DNA of 29,250 nucleotides, taken from the NCBI GenBank assembly GCA_036502405.1, contig DASXYP010000048.1, positions 1 through 29,250 of the forward strand, read 5' to 3'. Shown here one piece after another: positions 1-7,764 of the stretch. The position numbers and the translations under genes were made by a program. How positions within the stretch are numbered: position 1 is the first letter of the stretch; every line of letters starts with the position of its first letter. A model generated the notes under the pieces. The model was not told where the DNA came from and did no database searches. It saw only the letters and a list, made by a program, of their open reading frames with translations. The DNA is from Chersky-806 sp036502405. GTDB taxonomy: Bacteria; Actinomycetota; Acidimicrobiia; IMCC26256; JAENVU01.

Positions 1-319
1 AGACCTTCCACGGCGCGGTCGGCCGGTGCTGCACGTACGCGCGCACCACCGAAGCCGTGCCCTCCGGACGCAGCGCGAGCGTGCGCCCACCCTTGTCCTG
101 GAACTCGTACATCTCCTTGCTGACGACGTCCGTGTGCTCCCCGACCCGCTGGAACACCTCGATGTGCTCGAACACCGGTGAGACGATCAGCCCGTAGCCC
201 GAGCGGGCGGCCCGGTCGGCGAAGCGTGCGACGAGCTCGGCCCAGGTCCCCGACTCGGGCGGCAGGACGTCGTGCACCCCCTTCGGGGCACGAAACGCTT
301 CACTCGGGACGCGGGGCAT
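1..319 (-). CDS. hisS: Histidyl-tRNA synthetase, N-terminal part (cut by window edge)
   Basis: Class II aminoacyl-tRNA synthetase that charges tRNA-His in the cytoplasm. Only the first 106 codons are inside the window. The N-terminus carries the HisRS opening block AFRAPKGVHDVLPPES (about residues 8–23), then SGYGLIVSPVFEHIEVFQR and the motif-2-like RTLALRPEGTASVVRAYV, which contains the Arg/Glu pair that contacts ATP. The ATG at 317–319 is chosen because it gives the usual short lead before the conserved block. A TAGCAT hexamer lies exactly 7 nt upstream, so the transcript may be leaderless. The gene follows a pilin operon rather than rel directly, although rel–hisS adjacency is common in actinobacteria. 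Identification is secure; the C-terminus is not visible. Confidence 0.95.
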   Translation of the reverse strand, partial: MPRVPSEAFRAPKGVHDVLPPESGTWAELVARFADRAARSGYGLIVSPVFEHIEVFQRVGEHTDVVSKEMYEFQDKGGRTLALRPEGTASVVRAYVQHRPTAPWKV

Positions 320-326
320 CCGCTCG

Positions 327-332
327 ATGCTA
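327..332 (-). promoter_or_regulatory. −10-like hexamer of a likely leaderless hisS promoter
   Basis: TAGCAT on the minus strand fits the actinobacterial TANNNT −10 pattern. It ends 7 nt before the hisS ATG, so transcription would begin at or next to the start codon. No convincing −35 is seen. The same spacing recurs at ruvC and pdxS. Confidence 0.5.
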
Positions 333-345
333 CCGGCCGGTCTCT

Positions 346-357
346 CCGGGGCCCCGG
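346..357. other. 12-bp perfect palindrome between pilin operon and hisS
   Basis: CCGGGGCCCCGG is self-complementary and lies in the 73-bp gap after the last pilin gene and before the hisS −10 hexamer. No T-tract follows on the minus strand, so it is at best a weak terminator-like or operator-like site. Confidence 0.3.
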
Positions 358-392
358 CCAAAGGCCCGGCGCGGGGCGACCGCGACCCGCGG

Positions 393-2114
393 CTACAGGC
401 CGGCCGGGACCTTGATCTCCCGCCACACCGCGATCCCCCAGGCCGAGGCGATCGGGTCGAGGAACTTCGGCGGTGACAGGTACTTGAGGCGCTGGTCGTA
501 GGAGTAGCTCTTGGCGTAGCCCGTGAGGACGCTGCCGCCGCTGTTCGTGCCGACGGGTCCGCGGAAGCGCTGCGCGATCGCGCCGGTCACCGACAGCGTC
601 CCGAGCGTGTTCCCCCGCTGCCAGTACGGGATCGTGAAGCTGTGGTTCACCGCGAGGATCGCGGCGTTGATCGTCGGGTTGCTCTGCGCGCCGGTCAGGT
701 TCTTGGAGCAGATCGTCTGCACGTACTTCCCCGCGGAGTTCTGCACCGTGTCGGTGCGGTCCCAGGTGGGCGGGGTCGTGCACGCCTTCGCAGTGTTCTG
801 CGCCGCATACGTCTGCGTCTGGAGCTGGACCGGGTGGCGCACCTGCACGAAGTTGTTCGCCACCAGCCCGAGCAGCGACGTGCCGGTCGTCCCCCCGTTG
901 TAGGTGAGGTTCCCCGTGATGTTCACGTTGTTGGCCGCGGCAATGGTGAGCTGGCCCTTGAGCTGACCCTGGACGAAGACGTCGCCGTCCCGGCAGCCGT
1001 ACTGGGTCGCGTCGTTGGTGACGACCATCGTCGGCAGTGGGTAGGCCGGGTTCGAGTACGGGCAGCCGCTCGTGTAGTTCGGGTCTCCCACGGTCGACGG
1101 GACGCTCTGCACGTAGACGACGCCGTCCGCCGGCAGCGAGCCCGTGCCGTTCGCGACGCATCCGCCGTTCACCTGCTTGGAGAACGGACTCGTCGACGTC
1201 ATCGTGCCGTCCGAATTCAGGGTGATCATCGTCGGCCCGGTGTAGAGGCACCCGCCCTTGCCGGCCGCGGTCTCCGCCTTGATCGACGAATTGCTCGGAG
1301 GCATCGCCAGGTTCGAGAGGTACTTCGGGTCGCCGGGCGTCGCGAAGACGGGGTTGTTGCCCGAGCACGTCGAGTTCGTCCGGTAGCGCGGCTGGGTCGA
1401 CTTGTTCCAGCTCGTCGACGTGTTGCCGTTGAAGTGCGGCGAGCCGCAGACCAGGAACGAGTCGTTGGTGTGCAAGGGCCCGTTGACCGTGTCCGCGCTG
1501 ATGAAGTTGATCTCGGTGCACAGGGAGCCGCGCGTCGGCGTCGCGTAGGCGTACGTCGTGCAGTTCGTGGTGGCCTGCGTGGGCGTGTACGTCGAGTCGC
1601 CGGTGAACAGCGGACCGGTGTAGAGCGCCGGGTCGAGCGTCTCGTAGTCGGTGTAATAGAGGTAGTCGATGAACGTGCGGCGCCGGAGCGTCGCCTGGAC
1701 GGTCCGGCGCGTGGTGCCGACGTTGCCCGTCGAGGTGATCAGGATCGTCCCGTCGATCGAGATCTTCGACGTGTCGGTCGAGTAGCGGAACTGCGAGGTC
1801 GTGTTGCCGCCCGGCACCGGGACGTACTGGACGAACGCCTTGTTCCCGTCCGGTGGCGCGTTCGTCGCGCTGTACTGGAAGTAGTTCGAGTTCTCGTTGA
1901 GCCGGAACACGAAGTCGTCGATCCCGGCTTCGGCCGCGGAGAGGGAGGCGTTCCAGCTCTGGTCGCGCCGCGAGAGCGTCTGGGAGCCGACGCCGTACTC
2001 GACCGCTGCGGCCGAGAGCGCAAGGAGCGCGGTCAACGCGAGCATCACGGTGATCAGGGCGATTCCCTGCTCGCCGCGCGACCGCCGGTCGATGGGCTTC
2101 CCCGCGGGGCTCAT
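393..2114 (-). CDS. PilX-like minor pilin / pilus assembly protein
   Basis: A 573-residue protein with a type IV prepilin-like N-terminus: a short basic leader, then RGEQG|IALITVMLALTAL (cleavage predicted after Gly17) and a hydrophobic helix to about residue 40. It lacks Glu at +5, as PilX/GspK-type minor pilins often do. The long rest is Ser/Thr/Asn/Gly-rich with several cysteines and looks extracellular; I recognise no catalytic motif. It is the third gene of a three-gene pilin operon and its ATG overlaps the previous stop (ATGA, 2111–2114). By family analogy it would sit at a pilus or pseudopilus tip and help initiate assembly. No pilus ATPase, platform protein or prepilin peptidase is in the window, so the machine must be encoded elsewhere. 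Family call good; exact role inferred. Confidence 0.8.
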   Translation of the reverse strand: MSPAGKPIDRRSRGEQGIALITVMLALTALLALSAAAVEYGVGSQTLSRRDQSWNASLSAAEAGIDDFVFRLNENSNYFQYSATNAPPDGNKAFVQYVPVPGGNTTSQFRYSTDTSKISIDGTILITSTGNVGTTRRTVQATLRRRTFIDYLYYTDYETLDPALYTGPLFTGDSTYTPTQATTNCTTYAYATPTRGSLCTEINFISADTVNGPLHTNDSFLVCGSPHFNGNTSTSWNKSTQPRYRTNSTCSGNNPVFATPGDPKYLSNLAMPPSNSSIKAETAAGKGGCLYTGPTMITLNSDGTMTSTSPFSKQVNGGCVANGTGSLPADGVVYVQSVPSTVGDPNYTSGCPYSNPAYPLPTMVVTNDATQYGCRDGDVFVQGQLKGQLTIAAANNVNITGNLTYNGGTTGTSLLGLVANNFVQVRHPVQLQTQTYAAQNTAKACTTPPTWDRTDTVQNSAGKYVQTICSKNLTGAQSNPTINAAILAVNHSFTIPYWQRGNTLGTLSVTGAIAQRFRGPVGTNSGGSVLTGYAKSYSYDQRLKYLSPPKFLDPIASAWGIAVWREIKVPAGL

Positions 2115-2782
2115 CCGCCGAACGTGTTCTGGTAGTCGACGTTGGGCAGGCGGACCGTGTTCAGGAGCGTGGTGTTCGCGACCTTCAGGGTCGTGGACTT
2201 CCGGATCGAGAGCATGATCTGCACCGAGTCCACCCCGAGCCGGGCGGTCGCCGAGAGGGGCTCGGGCGTGAGCTCGTTGCCGTTCGAGTCGAAGTACCGG
2301 AAGATCGGGTTGCTCGCGGTGTTCGCGATGAAGCGCCCGACGAACCGGTTCGTCGCGGCGCCGTTGTAGGTGTACGCCGGAGGCACCGAGGCGGCATCCG
2401 GTTTCGTGACCTGCTCGATGAGCTGCGAGCTCGCGTCCACGTAGATCCGCACCTTGCGCGGCCCGTTGGCCACGACCGTGCTCCCGGACCCGTCGTTGTT
2501 GAGGTTGGCGTAGAAGACGACCTCCCGGGAGTCGGCGAGGACGAACGGTGACGTCCCAGGCTGGAGCCGGGTGGCGGTGCGCAGATCCTTGGTCGTGACC
2601 GCCATCAGGACGCGCGCCTCGTCGAGGTTCGCGAGCCGCTTCTCGGTCCCGGTGATTGCGTTGGTCGCGGAGTCGATCCCCTTGTAGACCATCGTCATGA
2701 CCAGCGACAGCAGCGCGACGACCACCACGACCTCGAACAGGGTCTGGCCCCGGGCGCCGCGTGCGCGTCGGATCCGGGTCAC
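2111..2782 (-). CDS. Type IV prepilin-like / pseudopilin protein
   Basis: 223 residues. The N-terminal leader is rich in Arg and ends RGARG|QTLFEVVVVVALLSL. Gly12 is the predicted cleavage site, and Glu17 is the +5 glutamate typical of pilins and pseudopilins. The helix is followed by a soluble domain of about 180 residues without a recognised enzyme motif. The start is the GTG at 2780–2782, which overlaps the preceding stop as GTGA; longer in-frame starts would bury the leader in an Arg-rich extension and were discarded. It is the middle gene of the pilin operon, overlapping both neighbours by 4 bp, which implies translational coupling and a fixed stoichiometry. It is probably a PilW/GspJ-type minor pilin, but that sub-assignment is inference. 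Confidence 0.82.
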   Translation of the reverse strand: MTRIRRARGARGQTLFEVVVVVALLSLVMTMVYKGIDSATNAITGTEKRLANLDEARVLMAVTTKDLRTATRLQPGTSPFVLADSREVVFYANLNNDGSGSTVVANGPRKVRIYVDASSQLIEQVTKPDAASVPPAYTYNGAATNRFVGRFIANTASNPIFRYFDSNGNELTPEPLSATARLGVDSVQIMLSIRKSTTLKVANTTLLNTVRLPNVDYQNTFGG

Positions 2783-4083
2783 AGCGAGCCCAGGTTCACG
2801 ATCGTGTTGCCGCTCACGCGCGGATCGAGCGCGACGGTCGGCCAGCCGGCCGGATCCGCTCCCGAGACCTGGAACGTCCATGTGCCGTACGGCAGCGCGA
2901 CGAGGACCGGGCCGAGGGCGCTGAACGTCCCGAGCGAGTACTGCAGCCCGGTCGGACAGCCGTTGTCAGCCGCGTGGGACGCGACGATGGTGTGCGGACC
3001 GCTCGTCGCCCAGGAGACGTCGAGGTCCAGCTCGACCGTGGGCATGTTCACCGTGCCCGTGGCGGTCCCTCCCGGGGCGGAGTCGAACCCGGTGGCACGG
3101 GTCGCGCCGGGCCAGAACGCGAGGCCGTTGCCGTCCTTGCCCTCGGGGTCGGCATCGGCGCAGCTCCCCGCCCAGGCGTCGTAGCCGTCCGGATACGGGA
3201 ACAGGTTGCCGACGGTCCGGATCGCGCCGACGCCGGTGAACTCCTTCGAACCGGTCGGGAGCAGCGCGGTGTTGCCGACGTCGACGGACAGGCCCGACGG
3301 GAAGGACCCGCCCCCGGTCGAGCCCAGGGTGAGCGCCAGCGTGGCGGCGTGGTCGTAGTCGAACGCGACCGAGCTGACCGCGCCGGACGTGACCCCGGTG
3401 ACCTGCGCGGGCCCGAGGTTGCCCTGCCGGTCGACGTACCCGACGGCGCCGAGCGAGACGGTGTAGCTGGCCGGAGGTACGAAGGCGAAGAACGCGCAGC
3501 CGTCCGACGTCGTGGTGAGGTTGCGGTTGAAGCCGGACGCGGTGACCGTGACCGGGACCCCCGCGAGCGGGTTGGCGGTGCCGCCGAGCACCTTGACCGC
3601 GATGTGGCCGTTGTTCGGGTCGTAGGACCCGACGGGCGGGCTCAAGATCGTCGACGACTTCACGGGTGGGACACCGCGCATGTCGGACCAGAAGACGCTG
3701 ACCGTGACCCGCAGCACCTGGGGGGTCGAGGAGCCCGCGTCGCAGGGCCCCTTCGTCGAGTCGTTGTCGACCCACTCGGACTCGCGCCGCACGGTGTAGG
3801 GCACCCCGTCGACCGACTGCGGACGGTCCACCAGGCCGAGCGGCAGGGTCGTGAAGCTCGCCTGGCGGATGTCGTCCATCTCCTGGCTCGCCAGGTTCGC
3901 GGCGACGCTGCGGTTCCGGTTGTTGCGGGCCAGGTTGAGCCCACCCTCGATCGTCAGCGCGAGCCCGCCCGCCAGGATCGCGAACACGCTCACCGCGACC
4001 ACGAGCTCGATCATCGTGAGCCCGCGCTCGTCCGGCCTGGCTCCCCGGCCAGCTCCGCCTCCGGCTCGTGTTCGGACGCTCAT
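2779..4083 (-). CDS. Large prepilin-like protein with Ig-like/regulatory domain
   Basis: 434 residues, first gene of the pilin operon. A 21-residue basic leader ends DERG|LTMIELVVAVSVFAI, with Glu26 at +5 of the mature protein: a textbook prepilin peptidase site. The pilin-like part reaches about residue 160. It is followed by a β-rich segment (about 170–230) with a carboxypeptidase-regulatory/CnaB-like pattern (GTANPLAGVPVTVTASG, then FVPPASYTVSLGAVGY). A further Gly/Thr-rich region runs to the C-terminus. Such appended domains are usually surface-exposed adhesive or structural modules. It has the helix plan of PilV/GspI proteins but is much larger. The ATG at 4081–4083 has a GAGGAG stretch about 12 nt upstream and GGGA next to it. 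It is probably a pilus-tip protein; the ligand is unknown. Confidence 0.82.
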   Translation of the reverse strand: MSVRTRAGGGAGRGARPDERGLTMIELVVAVSVFAILAGGLALTIEGGLNLARNNRNRSVAANLASQEMDDIRQASFTTLPLGLVDRPQSVDGVPYTVRRESEWVDNDSTKGPCDAGSSTPQVLRVTVSVFWSDMRGVPPVKSSTILSPPVGSYDPNNGHIAVKVLGGTANPLAGVPVTVTASGFNRNLTTTSDGCAFFAFVPPASYTVSLGAVGYVDRQGNLGPAQVTGVTSGAVSSVAFDYDHAATLALTLGSTGGGSFPSGLSVDVGNTALLPTGSKEFTGVGAIRTVGNLFPYPDGYDAWAGSCADADPEGKDGNGLAFWPGATRATGFDSAPGGTATGTVNMPTVELDLDVSWATSGPHTIVASHAADNGCPTGLQYSLGTFSALGPVLVALPYGTWTFQVSGADPAGWPTVALDPRVSGNTIVNLGSL

Positions 4084-4150
4084 TCCCGGTCGGTCTCCTC
4101 GCTGCCGCCGTGTATCGGCAGCCGCGAGCGGGGGCCTTGAGCAACTTAGG

Positions 4151-4156
4151 CGTATA
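4151..4156 (-). promoter_or_regulatory. Possible −10 of the pilin operon
   Basis: TATACG on the minus strand lies in a short AT-rich island of an otherwise GC-rich 249-bp gap, about 67 nt before the first pilin ATG. No clear −35 was found, so this is tentative. Confidence 0.3.
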
Positions 4157-4166
4157 TGGGCGACTC

Positions 4167-4256
4167 AGCCGGGGAGTGAACGACGCGGCTCACTGCCACC
4201 GTCGCGAGGCCCCGACGCCGAACCGGGTGCCGAAGCTCCTGACGCCCTCCCCGGCT
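4167..4256 (-). other. Stem-closed 90-bp element upstream of pilin operon
   Basis: Ten-bp perfect inverted ends, AGCCGGGGAG (4167–4176) and CTCCCCGGCT (4247–4256), enclose 70 nt. The interior can form at least one more hairpin (CGTCG/CGACG arms). The element sits between rel and the pilin genes, so it could be the terminator region of rel, a leader element for the pilins, or neither. It matches no riboswitch consensus I know. The rest of the 4084–4332 gap holds no gene. Confidence 0.4.
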
Positions 4257-4332
4257 CCGACGGTCTCAGCCTGCGAGCGGGCGCGGAGGTCGCAGCGGGC
4301 ACGAAGTGCGGAGACCGGAGCGACTCGGGAGA

Positions 4333-6573
4333 TCAGACGTTGGCGTGGCCGGGGAGGACCCGGGAGACCTCGTAGATCGAGTCGACCCGCTTGATCGCGG
4401 CGATGATCGACTCCAGGTGGCCGGGGTCCGCGAGCTCGAAGTCGAAGCGGAACCGGGCGACCCGGTCGGTCGAGGTCTGGCTGGTGCAGGCCAGGATGTT
4501 CACGTGGTGGTCGGCCAGCGTGTTGGCGACGTCACGGAGCAGCCGGGACCGGTCCAGGGCCTCGACCTCGAGCGACACGACGTAGGTCGCGGGCGAGTCG
4601 TGGTCCCACTCCACCTCGATCAACCGCTCCGAATGGGTCACCAGCCCGCCCGCGTTGGCGCAGTCGGAGCGGTGCACGGACACGCCGCGGCCCCGGGTGA
4701 CGAAGCCGATGATCTCGTCGCCGGGCACCGGGGTGCAGCAGCGCGAGAGCCGGACCAGGACGTCGTCGAGGCCCTCGACGTGGACCCCGGCGGTGCGCCG
4801 CCGGGCGTTGCTCCGGGCCGGCCGCCGAGCGGTGATCGGGATCTGCTCCTCGCCACCGGCCATGTCGCGGCGCAGCCGCTGCGCGACCGCCTTGCCCGAG
4901 ACGTGGCCCTCCCCGATCGCGGCCTGGAGCGCCTCGATGTCCGCGTAGTGCAGGGTCTCCGCGATCTCCGGCAGCCGCGCCGAGGCGACCGCGATCGGCA
5001 GGCCCTCCTTGCGCAGTGCCTTGACCAGCTCGTCGCGCCCCGTGTCGATCGCGTCGACCCGGCGCTCACGGGAGAACCAGTGCCGGATCTTCGTACGGGC
5101 GCGCGGCGTGCGCGCGAACTGCAGCCAGTCGCGGCTCGGGCCGGCGCCTTCGACCTTGCTGGTGAAGATCTCGACGGTGTCGCCGGAGGCGAGCGTCGAG
5201 TCGAGCGGCACCAGTCGCCCGTTGACGCGGGCGCCGATGCACCGGTGGCCGACCTCGGTGTGGATCGCGTACGCGAAGTCGACCGGGTTCGCGCCGGTCG
5301 GCATCGTCACCACCCGGCCCTTCGGCGTGAAGACGAACACCTCGTCCTGCTCGAGGTCGATCTTCAGCGACTGCATGAACTCGGCCGGGTCCTCGGTCTC
5401 CTGCTGCCAGTCGACCAGGCGCTGGAGCCAGACCAGGTCGTCGGCCTTGGCCGACTCGTCGCGCTCCTTGTAGCCCCAGTGCGCCGCGATCCCGTACTCG
5501 GCCCGGCGGTGCATCTCCGTCGTCCGGATCTGGACCTCGACCAGCCGACCGCCCGGACCGATCACGGTCGTGTGCAGTGCCTGGTACAGGTTGAACTTGG
5601 GCATCGCGATGTAGTCCTTGAACCGGCCCTGCACCGGACGCCACCACGAGTGGATCGAGCCGAGCGCGGCGTAGCAGTCCTTCACCGTCTCGACGACGAC
5701 GCGGATCCCGACGAGGTCCTGGACCTCGTCGAACTCCTTGTTCTTGACCACCATCTTCTCGTAGATCGACCAGTAGTGCTTCGGGCGGCCGCGCACGTCT
5801 GCGTCGATCTTCAGCTCGGTGAGGCGGTCGTGCAGCTCGACGAGCAGACCGTCGAGGTACTCCTGGCGCTCCGGCGTCTGCGTGTACACGAGCTGCTCGA
5901 TCTCGGCGTAGCGCTTCGGGTGCACGACTGCGAACGCGAGGTCCTCGAGCTGCCACTTCACCTCGCCGATGCCCAGCCGGTGCGCGAGCGGCGCGTAGAT
6001 GTCGAGCGTCTCCTGCGCGATCCGCTGCTGCTTCGCCTCGGGCAGCGACGCGATCGTCCGCATGTTGTGGAGGCGGTCCGCGAGCTTGATGAGCAGGACC
6101 CGGATGTCCTTGGCCATCGCCACGAGCATCTTGCGCAGGGTCGCGGCCTGCTGCGCCTCCTTGGAGTTGAACTGCAGCCGGTCCAGCTTGGTGACCCCGT
6201 CCACGATGGCGGCGACGTCAGGGCCGAAGTCCCGCTCGATCTCGTCGTGGGTGACGGAGGTGTCCTCCACGGCGTCGTGGAGGAGCGCGGCCGCGATGGT
6301 GACGTCGTCGAGGCCGAGGTCGGCGAGGATCATCGCGACGCCGACCGGGTGGGAGATGTACGGCTCGCCCGAGCGGCGGACCTGCTCGGCGTGGGCCCGC
6401 CAGGCGACCCGGTAGGCCCGCTCGATCAGGGCGGTGTCGGCCTTGCGGTGACGGCCGAGGTAGGTGTCGATGAGCGGCGCCACGGCCACGTCGACGTAGT
6501 GGCGCCGCCACGGGAGGACGGAGCGCCGGTCGACGGCCCGGGTCTCGGTGCGGGGGGGCTCGGTGATGGCCAT
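4333..6573 (-). CDS. rel: Bifunctional (p)ppGpp synthetase/hydrolase Rel
   Basis: A full-length 746-residue long RSH protein that makes and degrades the stringent alarmone. Domains in order: HD hydrolase (His99-Asp100 in LLHDAVEDT); synthetase, about 250–380, with the substrate loop RFKDYIAMPKFN (317–328); TGS, about 409–475; a Cys-rich CC/ZFD (CC at 612–613, Cys638); and ACT/RRM at the C-terminus (about 665–746). RFKD is the RXKD type of bifunctional Rel/SpoT enzymes, not the EXDD type of synthetase-only RelA. With an intact HD site this argues for both activities. It follows secF after 45 bp; the apt gene often found here in actinobacteria is absent. The ATG at 6571–6573 lacks a strong Shine–Dalgarno; a GACAAT hexamer lies 11 nt upstream. 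Confidence 0.97.
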   Translation of the reverse strand: MAITEPPRTETRAVDRRSVLPWRRHYVDVAVAPLIDTYLGRHRKADTALIERAYRVAWRAHAEQVRRSGEPYISHPVGVAMILADLGLDDVTIAAALLHDAVEDTSVTHDEIERDFGPDVAAIVDGVTKLDRLQFNSKEAQQAATLRKMLVAMAKDIRVLLIKLADRLHNMRTIASLPEAKQQRIAQETLDIYAPLAHRLGIGEVKWQLEDLAFAVVHPKRYAEIEQLVYTQTPERQEYLDGLLVELHDRLTELKIDADVRGRPKHYWSIYEKMVVKNKEFDEVQDLVGIRVVVETVKDCYAALGSIHSWWRPVQGRFKDYIAMPKFNLYQALHTTVIGPGGRLVEVQIRTTEMHRRAEYGIAAHWGYKERDESAKADDLVWLQRLVDWQQETEDPAEFMQSLKIDLEQDEVFVFTPKGRVVTMPTGANPVDFAYAIHTEVGHRCIGARVNGRLVPLDSTLASGDTVEIFTSKVEGAGPSRDWLQFARTPRARTKIRHWFSRERRVDAIDTGRDELVKALRKEGLPIAVASARLPEIAETLHYADIEALQAAIGEGHVSGKAVAQRLRRDMAGGEEQIPITARRPARSNARRRTAGVHVEGLDDVLVRLSRCCTPVPGDEIIGFVTRGRGVSVHRSDCANAGGLVTHSERLIEVEWDHDSPATYVVSLEVEALDRSRLLRDVANTLADHHVNILACTSQTSTDRVARFRFDFELADPGHLESIIAAIKRVDSIYEVSRVLPGHANV

Positions 6574-6584
6574 GGGTACGGACC

Positions 6585-6590
6585 ATTGTC
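6585..6590 (-). promoter_or_regulatory. Possible −10 for rel
   Basis: GACAAT on the minus strand is one base from TACAAT. It lies 11 nt upstream of the rel ATG, inside the 45-bp secF–rel gap, and could give rel its own short-leader transcript. No −35 was recognised. Confidence 0.3.
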
Positions 6591-6618
6591 GCGCACGGGT
6601 CGCGGGGAACCCGACGCA

Positions 6619-7764
6619 CTACTTGCGCTTGCGACCCCGTTGCTGTCGGGGGCGCGGGGTGATGGCGGCGCCGGCCGGCGCCGAGCTCGGCGCGGGGCGC
6701 GGTGCCGGGGACGGTGCCGGCGCGCCCGTCGCGGCGGCGGCCCCCGCGCCCGCGGTGACCGGCTCGGGCTGGGCCTCGGGCCCGGCCACCCCGGCGCGCT
6801 GTGCCTTGGTCTCGACCCGGGCCGCGACCGCGCGGTGCTTGGGCTCGCGCTCCTTGAGCCAGGCCAGGATCGGCGTGGCCACGAAGATCGACGAGTAGGC
6901 ACCGGTGAGGAGGCCGACGAAGAGCGCGAGCCCGAAGTCCCGCAACGCGAGGGCCCCGTAGATCCAGACGCCCACCACGAGCAGCGAGGCCACCGGGAGC
7001 AGGGCGACGAACGAGGTGTTGAGCGAGCGCATCAGCACCTGGTTCAGGGACATGTTCGCCATGTCCGTGTACGTCATGTTGTTGGTGGTGACGAGCCGCT
7101 CGTTCTCCTTGATCTTGTCGAACACGACGACGGTGTCGTACAGCGAGAACCCGAGGATGGTGAGGAAGGCGATGACCGTCGCGGGCGTCACCTCGAACCC
7201 GGTGATCGCGTAGACCCCGACGGTGATCGCGATGTCGTGCACCACCGCGATGATCGCTGCGACCGCCATCTTGATCGTGAACCGCAGCGACAGGTAGAGC
7301 GCGATCACGAGGAAGAAGATGATGAGCGCGCGCAGGGCCTTGCTGCTGACCGTGTTCCCCCAGGTCGGCCCCACGTCGCTGACGCTGACGTCCTGGCGGG
7401 TGACGCCGCCGTACTTGGCGAGCGCCTCGGTGATCTTCGTCTGCTTGGCGGTCGGGAGGTCCTGGCCCTGGACGCGGACCCCCTTGCTGCCGACGATCAC
7501 GATCTTGGGGTCCTTGACCCCGAGCGGCTCGACCAGCGAACGCAGCTCCCCGGTCGACGGGGTCTGCTTCGTCGTCAGCTCCCACACCGTGCCGCCGGTG
7601 AAGTCGATGCCGAGGTTGAGGCCGTTGGCAGCGAACGCGATCAGCCCTACCAGCAGGACGACGCCCGAGAGCAGCGCCCAACGCCACCTCCGGTGCAGGA
7701 AGTCGAACGTGGTCCGCTCGTGGTACAGGTCCTTGAAGGTGTGGTGCTTGCCGTCGGCGCGCAT
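6619..7764 (-). CDS. secF: Protein translocase subunit SecF
   Basis: A 381-residue inner-membrane RND-type subunit that, with SecD and YajC, uses the proton gradient to help complete Sec-dependent export. The sequence shows the first membrane helix (about 30–50) and the signature NLGIDFTGGTVWEL just after it. A periplasmic domain follows, then the conserved helix block containing GFSLYDTVVVFDKIKEN. The last 60 or so residues are an Ala/Pro-rich tail ending in KRK, longer than in typical SecF and probably cytoplasmic and disordered. Its ATG shares one base with the secD stop (TGATG at 7762–7766), so the two are translationally coupled. Identification is firm. Confidence 0.96.
   Translation of the reverse strand: MRADGKHHTFKDLYHERTTFDFLHRRWRWALLSGVVLLVGLIAFAANGLNLGIDFTGGTVWELTTKQTPSTGELRSLVEPLGVKDPKIVIVGSKGVRVQGQDLPTAKQTKITEALAKYGGVTRQDVSVSDVGPTWGNTVSSKALRALIIFFLVIALYLSLRFTIKMAVAAIIAVVHDIAITVGVYAITGFEVTPATVIAFLTILGFSLYDTVVVFDKIKENERLVTTNNMTYTDMANMSLNQVLMRSLNTSFVALLPVASLLVVGVWIYGALALRDFGLALFVGLLTGAYSSIFVATPILAWLKEREPKHRAVAARVETKAQRAGVAGPEAQPEPVTAGAGAAAATGAPAPSPAPRPAPSSAPAGAAITPRPRQQRGRKRK

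Noticed and set aside
642..2135. Plus-strand open frame of about 500 codons opposite the PilX-like gene
   Set aside because: Arg/Val-rich mirror frame with no recognisable domain. The minus-strand gene has a prepilin leader and a coupled start.
4103..4150. FliA-type promoter (CTAAGTT … GCCGATAC) before the pilin genes
   Set aside because: The two halves resemble the motility-sigma consensus, but the spacer is about twice the required length.
4084..4332. Riboswitch (c-di-GMP, c-di-AMP or cobalamin) upstream of the pilin operon
   Set aside because: I compared by eye for the conserved cores of these classes. Only short chance matches were found (for example GCCAC next to CACTG), so only a stem-closed element is reported.
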